Shown: positions 26,428-35,665, numbered from the stretch's first letter. The stretch is 62,245 nt of DNA from Bradyrhizobium sp. (GCA_013822885.1 PNLC01000002.1:1-62245); one strand, 5' to 3'. Made by a program: numbers and translations. The notes: generated by a model not told the origin, from the letters alone.

Positions 26428-26455
26428 TTGACGCGTGTTTTGCGGAGGGTATTTA
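26428..26455 (+). promoter_or_regulatory. Candidate sigma-70-like promoter of the two-component locus
   Basis: TTGACG and TATTTA are separated by 16 bases, a fair match to -35 and -10 elements. The site is about 57 bases before the leader peptide start. It was found by eye in an AT-richer stretch, so chance matches are possible. Confidence 0.3.
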
Positions 26456-26511
26456 CTTAGGCAAATCCGGAGCGCGACGTAGAGTAACGTTGCCCAGGGA
26501 GGTGGAGCAGT

Positions 26512-26559
26512 ATGCTGGACCGCGCGATCGGGGAAATATCAGGCGCGAGCGTACGATGA
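26512..26559 (+). CDS. 15-codon leader ORF coupled to the histidine kinase
   Basis: The ORF MLDRAIGEISGASVR is preceded by a strong GGGAGGTGGAG. Its TGA overlaps the kinase ATG 26556 as ATGA. The kinase start itself has only a weak ribosome site, so translation of the leader probably feeds ribosomes into the kinase gene. The peptide has no evident function of its own. Confidence 0.45.
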   Translation: MLDRAIGEISGASVR

Positions 26560-27690
26560 GTCCCCGGCCAGCGTACCATGAACTCCACTGGATGCATGCT
26601 CCGGAATACCTTTTCGGGCTGCAGATATCGGATGCCGGACAATTTTTCTACGAGAGCATGAATCCTGCGTTCGAGCGCTCGCTCGGAATCTCGATTGAAG
26701 CCGACCGGAAAAAAGCGGTTCATGACTGCATGAGTGCGGAAGACGCGAAGTCGATTTGCGCTTCGTGCGATGCATGCATAGTCGAAGGAGGGTCGGTTCG
26801 CCATCGGCAGCACCTCACTCTCGGTGGACAGCGACGCGAGTTTGATACAACGATTCATCCCGTCCGAGATCCGGATACCGGAAGTATCGTCAGTCTGGTC
26901 GGTAGCCATCGGGCGGTCGATAGCGTCGATGCGGTCGGCAGGCTGGCCAGGAGGCGGGCTGCTGCAGAATTGGACCTTCGGCTGTTGTCGCTTCAGGAAG
27001 AGGTGCAACAGCGGATTGCGTCGGATCTGCACGATTCGACCTGCCAGCACTTGATTGCCGCCAGCCTGAACGTGATGCGGTTGCGGCGCGTGCTCAAGGA
27101 TAGCGACGGCGGAGAGAAGATCTTCGACGATATCGATGCGTCGATCGATCAGGCGCAAAGGGAAATCCGTGCCTTTACCTACTTGCTGCATCCCCAATAT
27201 CTGCTGAGCGATGGGCTGAAGACTACGATCGAAAAATTCGTGCACGGATTCGCGGTGCGCACTTCGCTCAAGACCAGTCTCCATATCGCGCCCGAGGTTG
27301 ATCAATTATCCTACGAGCGGCAGCGCGCCATGTTGAGGATCGTTCAGGAAGCCCTTGCGAATTGTCTTTCGTCATGCCCAGGCGACACAGGTGAAGGTCG
27401 CAATGGTCGCTACGGATGCGCACGTCAGGCTCCAGGTCACCGACAATGGCCGCGGCATGCCAAGTAAGCGGGCGAGATCGGGCCCGAAGGCGATTTCATA
27501 CGGCGTCGGAATTCCGGGCATGAGGGCCAGGTTGCGACAATTCAGCGGCACGCTGGAAATTCACGCAGCAGCAGGTGGCCGAGGCACCGCGCTTTGTGCA
27601 GTACTTCCGCACTTTGTTCCACTCAAGAGCACGCGACAGGCAGTGCGGCGTCATCCGGGACATCAGAGGTCTGTTGCGCAGCCGCTTTGA
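26556..27690 (+). pseudogene. Frameshifted PAS sensor histidine kinase (NarX/DegS type)
   Basis: Reading from ATG 26556, residues 15-120 form a PAS-like domain that includes a Cys-rich bit (SICASCDACIV). The HisKA_3 box is LQEEVQQRIASDLHDSTCQH with phospho-acceptor His159. The ATPase N-box begins RMLRIVQEALAN, then the frame breaks at 27362-27363, where one extra T changes the expected VFRHAQATQVKV into CLSSCPGD and a premature end at 27467. The other frame continues with VTDNGRGMP (G1) and GVGIPGMRARL (G2) and stops at 27690. The original protein would have been about 377 residues. As it stands, the kinase would lack ATP binding and so could not signal. The two regulators downstream would be its targets. 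Confidence 0.75.
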
Positions 27691-27815
27691 AGAACGCGAC
27701 TGGTCGAAATGAGGGTGTAAAGAAGCAAGGAAAGGCTTGAGCCGAACGCCAGGACTATGTCGATGATGCCCGGCACGCAGCGGCATTGGAAGTCGGTTTG
27801 GAGTCTTGATCGATC

Positions 27816-28457
27816 ATGAAGCGAATTCTTGTAGCTGACGATCACGAAACGGTGCGATCGGGACTGCGTGCCGTGTTGGAAGGGCGTGCCGGTTGGGAAG
27901 TCGTCGCCGAGGCGCGCGATGGCAAAGAGGCTGTCGCTGTTGCTGTCGACAAGAGGCCTGACGTTGCCATCATTGACCACGAGATGCCCTTTATGACGGG
28001 GATAGAAGTTGCGCGGCGCATCAGAGAGCATCAACAAACAACGGAAATACTTATCTTCACGATGCACGACTCTGAGGTGCTTGCGCTGCAGGCATTTCGG
28101 GCGGGAGCTCGAGCATTCCTTCTCAAGTCTGACGCGAACAAGATGTTGATGGCTGCCGTGGAGTCGTTGATCGTCCACAAGCCGTTTTACGCAGGCCCAT
28201 TCTCGCACGAATTGAGGGGCATATTCTCCAACGAGTTGAATGGCATGTCGACCGGTAACCAGTTGCTTTCGCCGCGAGAGATGACGATCGTCAAATTGGT
28301 TGCGGAAGGACACAGCAACAAGGGCGTAAGCGCTATCCTGAACCTTAGCATCAAGACGACCGAGACCCATCGGGCGGCCGCCATGCGCAAGCTCAACATC
28401 AATTCGACCGCGGGATTGGTACGATATGCCGTTCGCAGCAAACTCGTGGAGGCCTGA
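27816..28457 (+). CDS. NarL/FixJ-family response regulator 1
   Basis: A 213-residue regulator: receiver domain at 1-120 and a LuxR/GerE helix-turn-helix at about 150-210. Receiver landmarks are ADDH (acidic pocket), IIDHEMP with phospho-acceptor Asp54, the Thr in TMHDS and LLKSDA with the conserved Lys. The DNA-binding end has LSPREMTIVKLVAEGHSNK and VKTTETHRAAAMRKL-type helices. It begins 125 bases after the kinase and is probably its partner. The regulon is unknown. It is similar throughout to the second regulator, so one arose by duplication. Confidence 0.9.
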   Translation: MKRILVADDHETVRSGLRAVLEGRAGWEVVAEARDGKEAVAVAVDKRPDVAIIDHEMPFMTGIEVARRIREHQQTTEILIFTMHDSEVLALQAFRAGARAFLLKSDANKMLMAAVESLIVHKPFYAGPFSHELRGIFSNELNGMSTGNQLLSPREMTIVKLVAEGHSNKGVSAILNLSIKTTETHRAAAMRKLNINSTAGLVRYAVRSKLVEA

Positions 28458-28718
28458 CGACGCAGCTGATCCATGGAAGAGGATGCCATCGCGCCGTCCC
28501 GCTGGTTGGGGTTTCGGGAGACTAAGCCACTTGCCGAGCGGCTCTCGGGCATGTCGAGGAGTGTTGGAACGGGAAAGTCCCAATACTCATCCACGAATTT
28601 CAGGGTTTTGTCGTATTAACGCCGGGCAAACTACCCGGTACGGCTGAGTCATTCTTGCTGTCGCATTGCGGTCGCCGATGGTCCCCGGCCAGTGGTTCCA
28701 ACCGACAGGAACGTCACT

Positions 28719-29354
28719 GTGAAGCAGATCCTGATTGCGGACGACCATGAAGTCGTGCGGTCCGGTCTCCGCGCGATCATCGAAACTCGCGCCGACTGGG
28801 TCGTGTGCGGGGAAGCGGTCGATGGCAGGGACGCCGTTGCGTTGGCCTTGAAGCTGAAGCCGGATGTGGCGATCGTCGATTATTCGATGCCGGTGATGAA
28901 CGGGCTGGAGGTCAGCCGTCGAATTAAATCGCATCATCTGCACACGGAAGTGCTCATCCTCACGATGCATGAAAGCGAGGAGATTTTGACAGAGGTCCTC
29001 CTTGCAGGCGTGCGGGGGTTCCTGCTGAAATCAGATGCGAGGAGCCACCTCATTGCGGCTATCGAAGCGCTGCTAGACCACAGACCTTACTTCACCAGTG
29101 TTCTCCTGGAGAAGCTGCTTCATGACTATCTGTCTAACAAGAAGGACAAGTCGGAGGTTTTGCTTTCTTCGCGGGAACAGAGCGTCGTTCAGCTGATTGC
29201 GGAGGGGCACACCAACAAGTCCGTTGGCGCGGTTTTGAATCTCAGCGTTAAGACGGTCGAGACTCACCGCGCGTCGGCAATGCGCAAGCTCAATATTTCA
29301 TCGACGGCCGAACTCGTCCGCTATGCAATCCGCACAAAACTGATCGGACTTTGA
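28719..29354 (+). CDS. NarL/FixJ-family response regulator 2
   Basis: A 211-residue paralogue of the first regulator. I chose GTG 28719, which has ACAGGAA about nine bases upstream and aligns with the first paralogue's start; the track GTG at 28692 has no ribosome site. Phospho-acceptor Asp54 lies in IVDYSMP, and the helix-turn-helix has SSREQSVVQLIAEGHTNK and SVKTVETHRASAMRKL. The intervening 260 bases hold no gene but do contain a small hairpin, CCGGG-CAAACTA-CCCGG, near 28620. Separate expression of the two regulators is therefore possible. Confidence 0.9.
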   Translation: MKQILIADDHEVVRSGLRAIIETRADWVVCGEAVDGRDAVALALKLKPDVAIVDYSMPVMNGLEVSRRIKSHHLHTEVLILTMHESEEILTEVLLAGVRGFLLKSDARSHLIAAIEALLDHRPYFTSVLLEKLLHDYLSNKKDKSEVLLSSREQSVVQLIAEGHTNKSVGAVLNLSVKTVETHRASAMRKLNISSTAELVRYAIRTKLIGL

Positions 29355-29473
29355 AGGATTTGGCCCGTCGAATGTGCTCTTCCGGTTGAGGCGGCACCCG
29401 CGAACATGCGATCATGCCAGTCGCGCGCAGCCAAACGAAGCCGTTATCATCCGGAAAGAGTTTTGAGGGCTCA

Positions 29474-30571
29474 ATGGGAAGATCGAAGACCGATCCCGAT
29501 CGAACCGCTGGAAACATCGAGCGGTCCGAGTTCGCGTCGGCCGCGGAGGGCGCCGGGCGCCGGTTCACCCTCGCAGGGGCTCTTGTTGTATTGAGCGTCA
29601 CCCTCGGCCTTCTCCTGGTATGGCGGACGTCGTCCAGTCTTCTCATCATCTTCGCGGGCATCCTGTTTGCATCGTTTCTCGATGCTTGTGCCCGGGCACT
29701 GGGTCCAGTCATCCCTGTCGGCCGCGCGTGGCGGTTGACCCTGGTGATTCTCGTCCTGACGGGCATGATCGTGCTGGGCGCCATCTGGGGAATAGGGAAG
29801 GTCCCCGAACAAGCGCGCCTCCTGATACGCGTCATGGATGCCCAGGTTGATGTCCTGCAGCAGCGCCTTCAGTCCGTCGGGGTCGAACTGTTTGGTCCGG
29901 ACGGCGGTCGCGATTTTTCCCGCTGGTTTCCCGATCATGACAAACTATTCGGGCATGCGCAGACGGCCGTCGGCACCGCGTCCAGCATTCTGGCCAACAT
30001 TCTCGTCATCGTGTTTCTCGGCCTGCTTTTCGCGCTCGACCCGCAAGCCTACCGCGATGGCGTGGTGTTGCTGGTCAAGCCTTCGTCGCGCGAGCGTGTG
30101 CGGGACGTTCTGGACGAGATGGGAGTTGTCCTCCGCTCATGGCTCGTCGGACAGTTCATCAGGATCGTGCTGATGACCGCGTGCGTCTGGCTTGCTCTTT
30201 ATCTATTGGGACTGCCGGGTGCCTTTCTGCTCGGTTTGCAGGCCGGCGTGTCGAATTTCGTGCCTTATCTCGGTCCAATACTGGCGGCCATCCCGGTCGG
30301 CCTGGTAGCCATGCCTCTGGGTACCTCGATGCTGATCTGGGCCGTCGGGATCTATACCGTCATACAGTCCATTGAGGGCTACGTCGTCGGCCCTCTCATT
30401 CAGCGTCAGGCAGTCGAACTGCCGCCCGCCTGGACCTTGGTGGCGATCGTCCTGTTCGGCTCCCTGTTCGGCGTATGGGGCATTGCACTTGCGATGCCGT
30501 TGTTTGCGGTCGGCCGTGTCGCCGTTCTCCGGCTCTATGTCGAAGACTGGCTGGAAGGTAACCTCAAGTAG
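29474..30571 (+). CDS. AI-2E/PerM-family membrane protein
   Basis: A 365-residue membrane protein with about eight helices. ATG 29474 is preceded by GAGGG; the track start at 29414 is in poor context. Family features include the paired N-terminal helices, a cytosolic or periplasmic region near residues 90-150, the SILANILVIVFLGLLFALDP segment, and GVSNFVPYLGPILAAIPVG near residue 260, the most conserved part of the family. Some members export autoinducer-2 or act as Na+/H+ antiporters; many are unassigned. It lies directly before the metallophosphoesterase gene (45 bases), so the two may be co-transcribed. Confidence 0.85.
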   Translation: MGRSKTDPDRTAGNIERSEFASAAEGAGRRFTLAGALVVLSVTLGLLLVWRTSSSLLIIFAGILFASFLDACARALGPVIPVGRAWRLTLVILVLTGMIVLGAIWGIGKVPEQARLLIRVMDAQVDVLQQRLQSVGVELFGPDGGRDFSRWFPDHDKLFGHAQTAVGTASSILANILVIVFLGLLFALDPQAYRDGVVLLVKPSSRERVRDVLDEMGVVLRSWLVGQFIRIVLMTACVWLALYLLGLPGAFLLGLQAGVSNFVPYLGPILAAIPVGLVAMPLGTSMLIWAVGIYTVIQSIEGYVVGPLIQRQAVELPPAWTLVAIVLFGSLFGVWGIALAMPLFAVGRVAVLRLYVEDWLEGNLK

Positions 30572-30616
30572 CGATGGAATAACGCTGGCGGGGTACACAG
30601 TGGTCGGAAGGCCGTC

Positions 30617-32365
30617 ATGAGTCCATTGATCGATCCCCGCGGCGGAGACGTCGAGGATGACGCGTCGAGCACCAAGCGTCACTCGCTGTTATCGCTTGCC
30701 GGCAGCATGCTGGCCGAGATCAGCTTCCCCAAGCTGATCCTGTCCTGGATCATGCTGTTCGTTGTTCCCGCCTTGTTGCTCGGAATAGCACCGCTCGTTG
30801 CCTCTGCCTGGGTGAGCCTGGTTTCGCACAAGATTACATCGCCGCTCCTTGGCGTGTGGCCCGCGTTGCTTCTTGTGGCTGTGCTCGCACTTGGGTTTTT
30901 CGGAGTCCGATCGTTGCTTCGCATGGCCGAGAGCAGCTTCTGGTCTCTGAATTCGCTCGCCGTCGAACCGATCTACATCGCTTGCCGGGAGGGTTTGCGG
31001 CAGCTGGTCGAAAAGCTCGTGCAATCGCGGCTCAATGAACAGCAACTCGCAGCGGTGCGCGCCGGCACCGCCGGAGCGGCGGGCGTCGTCATCTCTGCTG
31101 CTGCGCTGGCGGTGTTGATGGTTAGCTGGCCAGCCTCGCGCTGGCTGGGACAGGTCGGCGATCTTGCTTCGCCTCGCGATCTGGTTTCAGTCGCCCTGGC
31201 AAACAGTATCGTGCTGGTCGCCGCTTACCTCGCCGTCGCCTCGCTGGTCTGGGCCTTCGCCGACGCGACCATGCCCCGGCTTCGGGATATTGGTCAGTTT
31301 CCTGCAAATTCGCGCGACGACCGGACGTGGCGCATCGCTCACTTGTCAGACATTCATATCGTAGGCGAGCGTTACGGCTTTCGGATCGAGAGCGGCCGGG
31401 CGGGTCCGCGCGGAAATGGGCGCTTCAATCGGTTGCTCGCGTTGCTTGATTTAGTCCATGCGAAAAATCCCGTCGACGCCATTGTCATCACCGGCGACAT
31501 GACGGATGCGGGCCGTTCTGCGGAATGGTCGGAATTTTTCGACGCGATGATGGCCTATCCCCGGCTTGCCGAGCGGGTACTCATATTGCCGGGAAACCAT
31601 GACCTCAACATCGTCGATCGCGCCAATCCGGCCCGCCTCGATCTCCCGACAAGCCCGAACAGAACCCTGCGGCGGCTCCGGTTCCTGTCGGCGGCCGATG
31701 CCCTTCACGGCGAGCGCGCTCGTTTGATCAACCAAGCCGGCCGCTGTCTGGCGGGCAGCCTCTCCGAAGCGCTCAAGCCGCATCGGGCGGAAATCGCCAG
31801 ATTTGCCGACGTCGGAAGGCCGCGGCTATCGAGGGCTCTGAATGAGCTATGGGCGGCAGCCTTCCCGATGGTGTTGCCGCCCGACCGCGTCAACGGTCTC
31901 GGCATCATCCTGCTGGACTCGAACGCGGATACGCACTTCTCCTTTACCAACGCTCTGGGGATGATTTCGATGGAGCAGGTAAAGGGGATTGAGATCGCCG
32001 CCGCGCAGTATCCCCAGGCCTTTTGGGTCATCGCGCTTCACCACCATGTCATCGAATATCCGAAAGTGACAAAGGTACTGTCTGAAAGAATCGGAACAGC
32101 ATTGGTGAATGGAAACTGGTTTGTTCGACGGTTGCAGCGATTGGGTGACAGGATCGTGCTAATGCATGGTCACCGGCATACTGACTGGATAGGAAAATGT
32201 GCGGCGTTGTCGATCGTGTCGGCGCCGTCTCCGGTCATGGAAGCGACCGACGACGAGAATACCTACTTCTACATTCATACATTGGCAGCGCAGAGCGGCG
32301 GATCGTTCGGTTTGCGCACACCCGAGCGCATCGTTGTAGACGGCCAGCCTGAGAGTGGCGGCTAG
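30617..32365 (+). CDS. Membrane-anchored calcineurin-like metallophosphoesterase
   Basis: A 582-residue protein. Its N-terminal 230 residues contain about four hydrophobic segments. The catalytic domain follows with all five blocks: HLSDIHI, VITGDMTDAG, LPGNHDLN, ALHHHVIEY and MHGHRHTDW. These residues bind the two-metal centre. ATG 30617 has GGAAGG upstream. Family substrates range from cyclic nucleotides to lipid headgroups and other phosphate esters; the membrane anchor favours a lipid or envelope substrate. A 7-bp perfect hairpin spans the stop codon. Confidence 0.87.
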   Translation: MSPLIDPRGGDVEDDASSTKRHSLLSLAGSMLAEISFPKLILSWIMLFVVPALLLGIAPLVASAWVSLVSHKITSPLLGVWPALLLVAVLALGFFGVRSLLRMAESSFWSLNSLAVEPIYIACREGLRQLVEKLVQSRLNEQQLAAVRAGTAGAAGVVISAAALAVLMVSWPASRWLGQVGDLASPRDLVSVALANSIVLVAAYLAVASLVWAFADATMPRLRDIGQFPANSRDDRTWRIAHLSDIHIVGERYGFRIESGRAGPRGNGRFNRLLALLDLVHAKNPVDAIVITGDMTDAGRSAEWSEFFDAMMAYPRLAERVLILPGNHDLNIVDRANPARLDLPTSPNRTLRRLRFLSAADALHGERARLINQAGRCLAGSLSEALKPHRAEIARFADVGRPRLSRALNELWAAAFPMVLPPDRVNGLGIILLDSNADTHFSFTNALGMISMEQVKGIEIAAAQYPQAFWVIALHHHVIEYPKVTKVLSERIGTALVNGNWFVRRLQRLGDRIVLMHGHRHTDWIGKCAALSIVSAPSPVMEATDDENTYFYIHTLAAQSGGSFGLRTPERIVVDGQPESGG

Positions 32366-32374
32366 ACCCGCCAC
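32355..32374 (+). terminator. Hairpin spanning the metallophosphoesterase stop
   Basis: GTGGCGG and CCGCCAC form a perfect 7-bp stem with loop CTAGAC, and the TAG stop lies in the loop. There is no T-run. It sits between two convergent genes, where a bidirectional terminator is expected. Confidence 0.4.
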
Positions 32375-32434
32375 CCACGGCGTTGACTTCAAAGCGGTCG
32401 CGCATTCCGGAAGCCGGTCGCGATCGGCCTGGAC

Positions 32435-32959
32435 TTACGCCGACGGTGCCGGTTGCGGTGGCGCCTCAGTTGGCGCTGCCTTGGCGAGAGCGTCGCGCAA
32501 GACCTGTTCCTTGGTCTCGTCGAGGGAAGTTTTCAGCACGGTACCTCCGGCATCCTTGATTTCATTGAGCACCTTGTCCGCCGTCATGTTCTTGATGAGA
32601 ACAAACAGCGCGGCATTGCCCGGCTGGATACTCGCTGCGAGCTCCTTCATGAAATTGTCATTGATACCAAAATCGGATAGCGCGCCACCAAGCGCCCCCG
32701 ATGCAGCGCCCAGCGCAACGCCTATGATAGGATTGAGGAAAAGAACACCGATCAGAAGGCCCCAAAAACTACCTGAGGCCGCTCCCACCGCCGTCGTGTT
32801 GACTAGCTGGTTCAGTTTGACCGCGCCTGCTTCAGTCTTGACCGCAATAACGGCGTCGTTGATTGTTATCAGGTATTCTTTCTGCAGCTTGAACAGACGT
32901 TGACGGACCTCTTCGGCTTTCTCCTCGGACGGATACACGATCACGACCAGATCAGACAT
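32435..32959 (-). CDS. DUF1269 membrane protein
   Basis: A 174-residue protein starting at ATG 32959 with GGAGG upstream. The family pattern is visible: an N-terminal MSDLVVIVYPSEEKAEEVR strand-helix, a Gly-rich hydrophobic hairpin (GSFWGLLIGVLFLNPIIGVAL and GAASGALGGALSDFGI) near residue 65-100, then a conserved ALFVLIKNMTADKV strand. The C-terminal end is Ala/Pro-rich. DUF1269 proteins are common and conserved in proteobacteria, with no established role. It is convergent with the metallophosphoesterase gene and separated from the exoprotein cassettes by about 240 bases. Confidence 0.82.
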   Translation of the reverse strand: MSDLVVIVYPSEEKAEEVRQRLFKLQKEYLITINDAVIAVKTEAGAVKLNQLVNTTAVGAASGSFWGLLIGVLFLNPIIGVALGAASGALGGALSDFGINDNFMKELAASIQPGNAALFVLIKNMTADKVLNEIKDAGGTVLKTSLDETKEQVLRDALAKAAPTEAPPQPAPSA

Positions 32960-33197
32960 AACAACCTCCGTTGAATTTGAAATCTCACCAGGCCCGAACC
33001 TGAATGGCGATAGTAGCTCACAACCGGCTGGATCGAAACAGTGACTGTCGCGAGATTGTCGTGCCGGCGGCTGTCACGGCGGAGTCAGGTCTTCTCCCGA
33101 ATAGCTGCCGGGGCTCAGTGTCAGGGCGGCCAGGAAATTGCGGCGGGGCATGAGTTGACTTGACTGCGGATGTCTGGAGCTATTTGGGGAGTACGAA

Positions 33198-33890
33198 TTG
33201 AGGTCCGGTGCGTCATTCCTCGCTCAAAATCGCAGGTGGCGCCGGTCGTGCGCGCTCTCCCTTTGCGTGGCGCTCGCGATCTTGTCACCAATCGCGTTCG
33301 CAGACGATCGGAACGTGGACTTTGACATCCCGGCGCAGGCGCTGGACCCGGCGCTGAACGCCTTCCGCACCGCCGCCGGCGTTCAGATCTTCTACGAAAC
33401 CGCGCTTACGGTTGGCCGGAAATCGCAGGAGGTCAAGGGCAGTTTGGCGCCGGGGCGTGCCTTGCAGACGTTGCTCGGCGGGACGGGGCTCCAGGTTCGC
33501 CGAACCGACGTGGATGCCTTCGCCATCCTTCCCGGGCAGGCAGAGACGGATCGCGCGCCGGCGCCGGCAAGCCAGCCTGATGGACGTTTTGTAGGGGCGC
33601 TGCAGAACGGCGTCCTGGATCTGCTGTGCCGAAACAGTCAGACGCGGCCAGGCAGGTACAAGGTAGCGCTAGAACTCTGGATAGCACCGACCGGCGTCAT
33701 TCAACGTAGCGCACTCATGGCCTCCACTGGCGATGTGGCTCTCGATGCAGCCCTGCTCGGCGCGCTTCGGGGCGGCAGCATCGATGCAGTGCCGCCGGCC
33801 AATGTCGCCCAACCGTTCATTCTCAGCATTGTGCCGCGCGCCCCATCTGAAACCGGGGATTGTGGCGGCTCGTCGCAGACCATCAGGTAG
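33198..33890 (+). CDS. STN-TonB-C signalling protein (VreA-like), cassette 1
   Basis: A 230-residue exported protein. TTG 33198 follows GGGGAG at good spacing and yields a signal peptide (CALSLCVALAILSPIAFAD). Residues 38-110 form an STN domain (FDIPAQALDPALNAFRTAAG), the periplasmic signalling domain of TonB-dependent receptors that contacts a FecR-type anti-sigma factor. Residues 130-215 resemble the C-terminal domain of TonB (YKVALELWIAPTGVI, then DVALDAALLGALR). There is no beta-barrel. This pairing is known from P. aeruginosa VreA. The following genes encode the sigma factor and anti-sigma factor, so it probably starts the signal cascade for the giant exoprotein. Confidence 0.8.
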   Translation: MRSGASFLAQNRRWRRSCALSLCVALAILSPIAFADDRNVDFDIPAQALDPALNAFRTAAGVQIFYETALTVGRKSQEVKGSLAPGRALQTLLGGTGLQVRRTDVDAFAILPGQAETDRAPAPASQPDGRFVGALQNGVLDLLCRNSQTRPGRYKVALELWIAPTGVIQRSALMASTGDVALDAALLGALRGGSIDAVPPANVAQPFILSIVPRAPSETGDCGGSSQTIR

Positions 33891-34069
33891 GCAGCCCGCC
33901 GGGCCGTAGCCAATTTGTCATGCAGCCTTGATAGTCAGAATGGCTGCAACCTGGCGTTTGTCGCGCCGGGATGGCTTGCACCGGTGCCTGATCTCCAAGG
34001 GGTTTGGACGTTCAATAGTCCTCGGGCGGCTAATTCGAGCTCTGATTTGTCAGACGGGGACCACCGATT

Positions 34070-34636
34070 ATGGCGGAAACGACGTGGGCATTGTTGCGTG
34101 ATCTGCTCACCGACCGATACACGGAGTTCAAGGTCAGGCTGACGCGGCGGCTGGGCTCGGAGGAACTTGCCAGCGAGAGTCTGCACGAGACGTGGCTGCG
34201 GCTGAATAGGTCAGGGCATGTAGGCTCGATCGAACATCCGTCAGCGTACCTCCTGCGTATTGCCGTCAACATTGCAACGGACCGCTTGCGCGCCGAGAGC
34301 AGCCGCGCGCGCCGGTCCGAGATCGATGCGCTGCTCGGAGCGGGCCGGGAGCCGCTCGACCCGGCATTTGAGTTGCAGGCACGTCTGGACCTTCAGGTCG
34401 TCGAACGGGCGATCCGGCAGTTGCCGGATCGGCCGCGGGTGATACTCATCGCCTCCCGGCTTGAGGGGCTGACCCATCAGGCCATTGCCAAGCGGCTCGG
34501 CATCTCCAGGCGCACCGTCCTGTACGAGTTGAAGCGCGCCGTGGAATATCTGGATGCACAGCTTGATGGGAAATCCGCCGACAGCGCTCTCAATCCTTGC
34601 GCTCCGAATGCCCCTGATCCGTCTCAGGAAGCGTAG
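34070..34636 (+). CDS. ECF RNA polymerase sigma factor (FecI type), cassette 1
   Basis: A 188-residue regulator. ATG 34070 has GGGGA upstream. Region 2 is LTRRLGSEELASESLHETWL with the RIAVNIATDRLRAE helix; region 4 is LPDRPRVILIASRLEGLTHQAIAKRLGISRRTV, including the helix-turn-helix. Length and the trailing basic end suit the FecI group. It lies between an STN protein and FecR-type gene, the usual setting of cell-surface signalling. It should direct transcription of the giant exoprotein gene; the promoter it recognises is not evident. Confidence 0.9.
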   Translation: MAETTWALLRDLLTDRYTEFKVRLTRRLGSEELASESLHETWLRLNRSGHVGSIEHPSAYLLRIAVNIATDRLRAESSRARRSEIDALLGAGREPLDPAFELQARLDLQVVERAIRQLPDRPRVILIASRLEGLTHQAIAKRLGISRRTVLYELKRAVEYLDAQLDGKSADSALNPCAPNAPDPSQEA

Positions 34637-34650
34637 AGGAGGCAAGCGCG

Positions 34651-35664
34651 ATGGCATCCGCCGATGAGAAAACTGCAGCAATGACGGGCGCGGTCCGCTC
34701 GAAGGACGAGCTTGAGTCACTCAGACGCGAGGCCTGGACCAGGCTTCTGCACATCACATCCGGCCACGCCAGCAAGGCAGACGTCGCTGCGCTGAAGGTC
34801 TGGTGCGCGCAAAGCGCCTGTCATGCCGAGGTCTTTGCTGAGGTGAGCGGACGATGGCGCGCGTTCGGGCCGGCCATAGAGAACGTCACGCAATCCGCGC
34901 GGGCTTTGCGCGCGGGTGAGGCGGCACGAACAGGCATGCCGCTCGGACGTCGTGCATTCCTGGTCGGTGCCCTGGGTGCATCGGCGGCCGGGGCTGCCGT
35001 TATGATAGCGCAGCCGCCGATGCGGTTGTGGCCGTCACTCGGCGAGTTCGCTGCCGACTACCGGACCGCGACCGGCGAGCGCCGCCATATCGTGCTTGCC
35101 GCGCGCGCATCGGTAGATTTGAACACCGCCACCAGCATCAACGTCCGGGCTGCGGGCGACGGAGGCGATCAGATCGAGTTGATTGGGGGCGAGGCCGCAT
35201 TCGCGACACGATCCAGGCCGGTCGAGGTGATTGCCGGAAATGGCCGGGCCTGGGCCGACGACGCCCAGTTTAGTATCCGTCACAATAAATCCGACATCTG
35301 TGTGACATGTCTTGAAGGTTTGGTTCACGTCCAGCAGGAGGGGCGTTCCGCGACACTGCAGAAGAAGCAACAGGTCGTCTATGACGGTCGCAATCTGGGC
35401 CGCGTGCAGAGTGTCGACCCCGTCATCTTGACCGCGTGGCGCGAGGGCGAATTATTGTTTCACAACGAGCCGTTGGCGCGGGTTCTGGAAGAAGTCAATC
35501 GCTACCGGCCGGGCCGGATCATTCTCGTGAATGAGGCCCTCGGGCAAAGGCGGTTCACCGCGCAGTTCAAGCTCGATCGGCTCGAAGTGGTGATCACCCA
35601 GTTGAAAGCCGCATTCGGCGCGCGGGTGGTGTCGCTTCCGGGCGGCGTGGTGCTCGTGAGCTGA
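34651..35664 (+). CDS. FecR-family anti-sigma factor, cassette 1
   Basis: A 337-residue transmembrane anti-sigma factor. ATG 34651 follows GAGGAGG. Residues 23-70 form the cytosolic sigma-binding DUF4880 domain (WTRLLHITSGHASKAD). A twin-Arg sequence, GRRAFLVGALG (Arg100-Arg101), precedes one hydrophobic segment. The periplasmic FecR domain follows (DYRTATGERRHIVL, then IELIGGEAAF). The last 65 residues (PLARVLEEVNRYRPGRIILV) look like the STN-like module seen at the end of many FecR proteins. It begins 14 bases after the sigma gene. The STN domain of the upstream protein would bind this region and release the sigma factor. Confidence 0.88.
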   Translation: MASADEKTAAMTGAVRSKDELESLRREAWTRLLHITSGHASKADVAALKVWCAQSACHAEVFAEVSGRWRAFGPAIENVTQSARALRAGEAARTGMPLGRRAFLVGALGASAAGAAVMIAQPPMRLWPSLGEFAADYRTATGERRHIVLAARASVDLNTATSINVRAAGDGGDQIELIGGEAAFATRSRPVEVIAGNGRAWADDAQFSIRHNKSDICVTCLEGLVHVQQEGRSATLQKKQQVVYDGRNLGRVQSVDPVILTAWREGELLFHNEPLARVLEEVNRYRPGRIILVNEALGQRRFTAQFKLDRLEVVITQLKAAFGARVVSLPGGVVLVS

Positions 35665-35665
35665 C

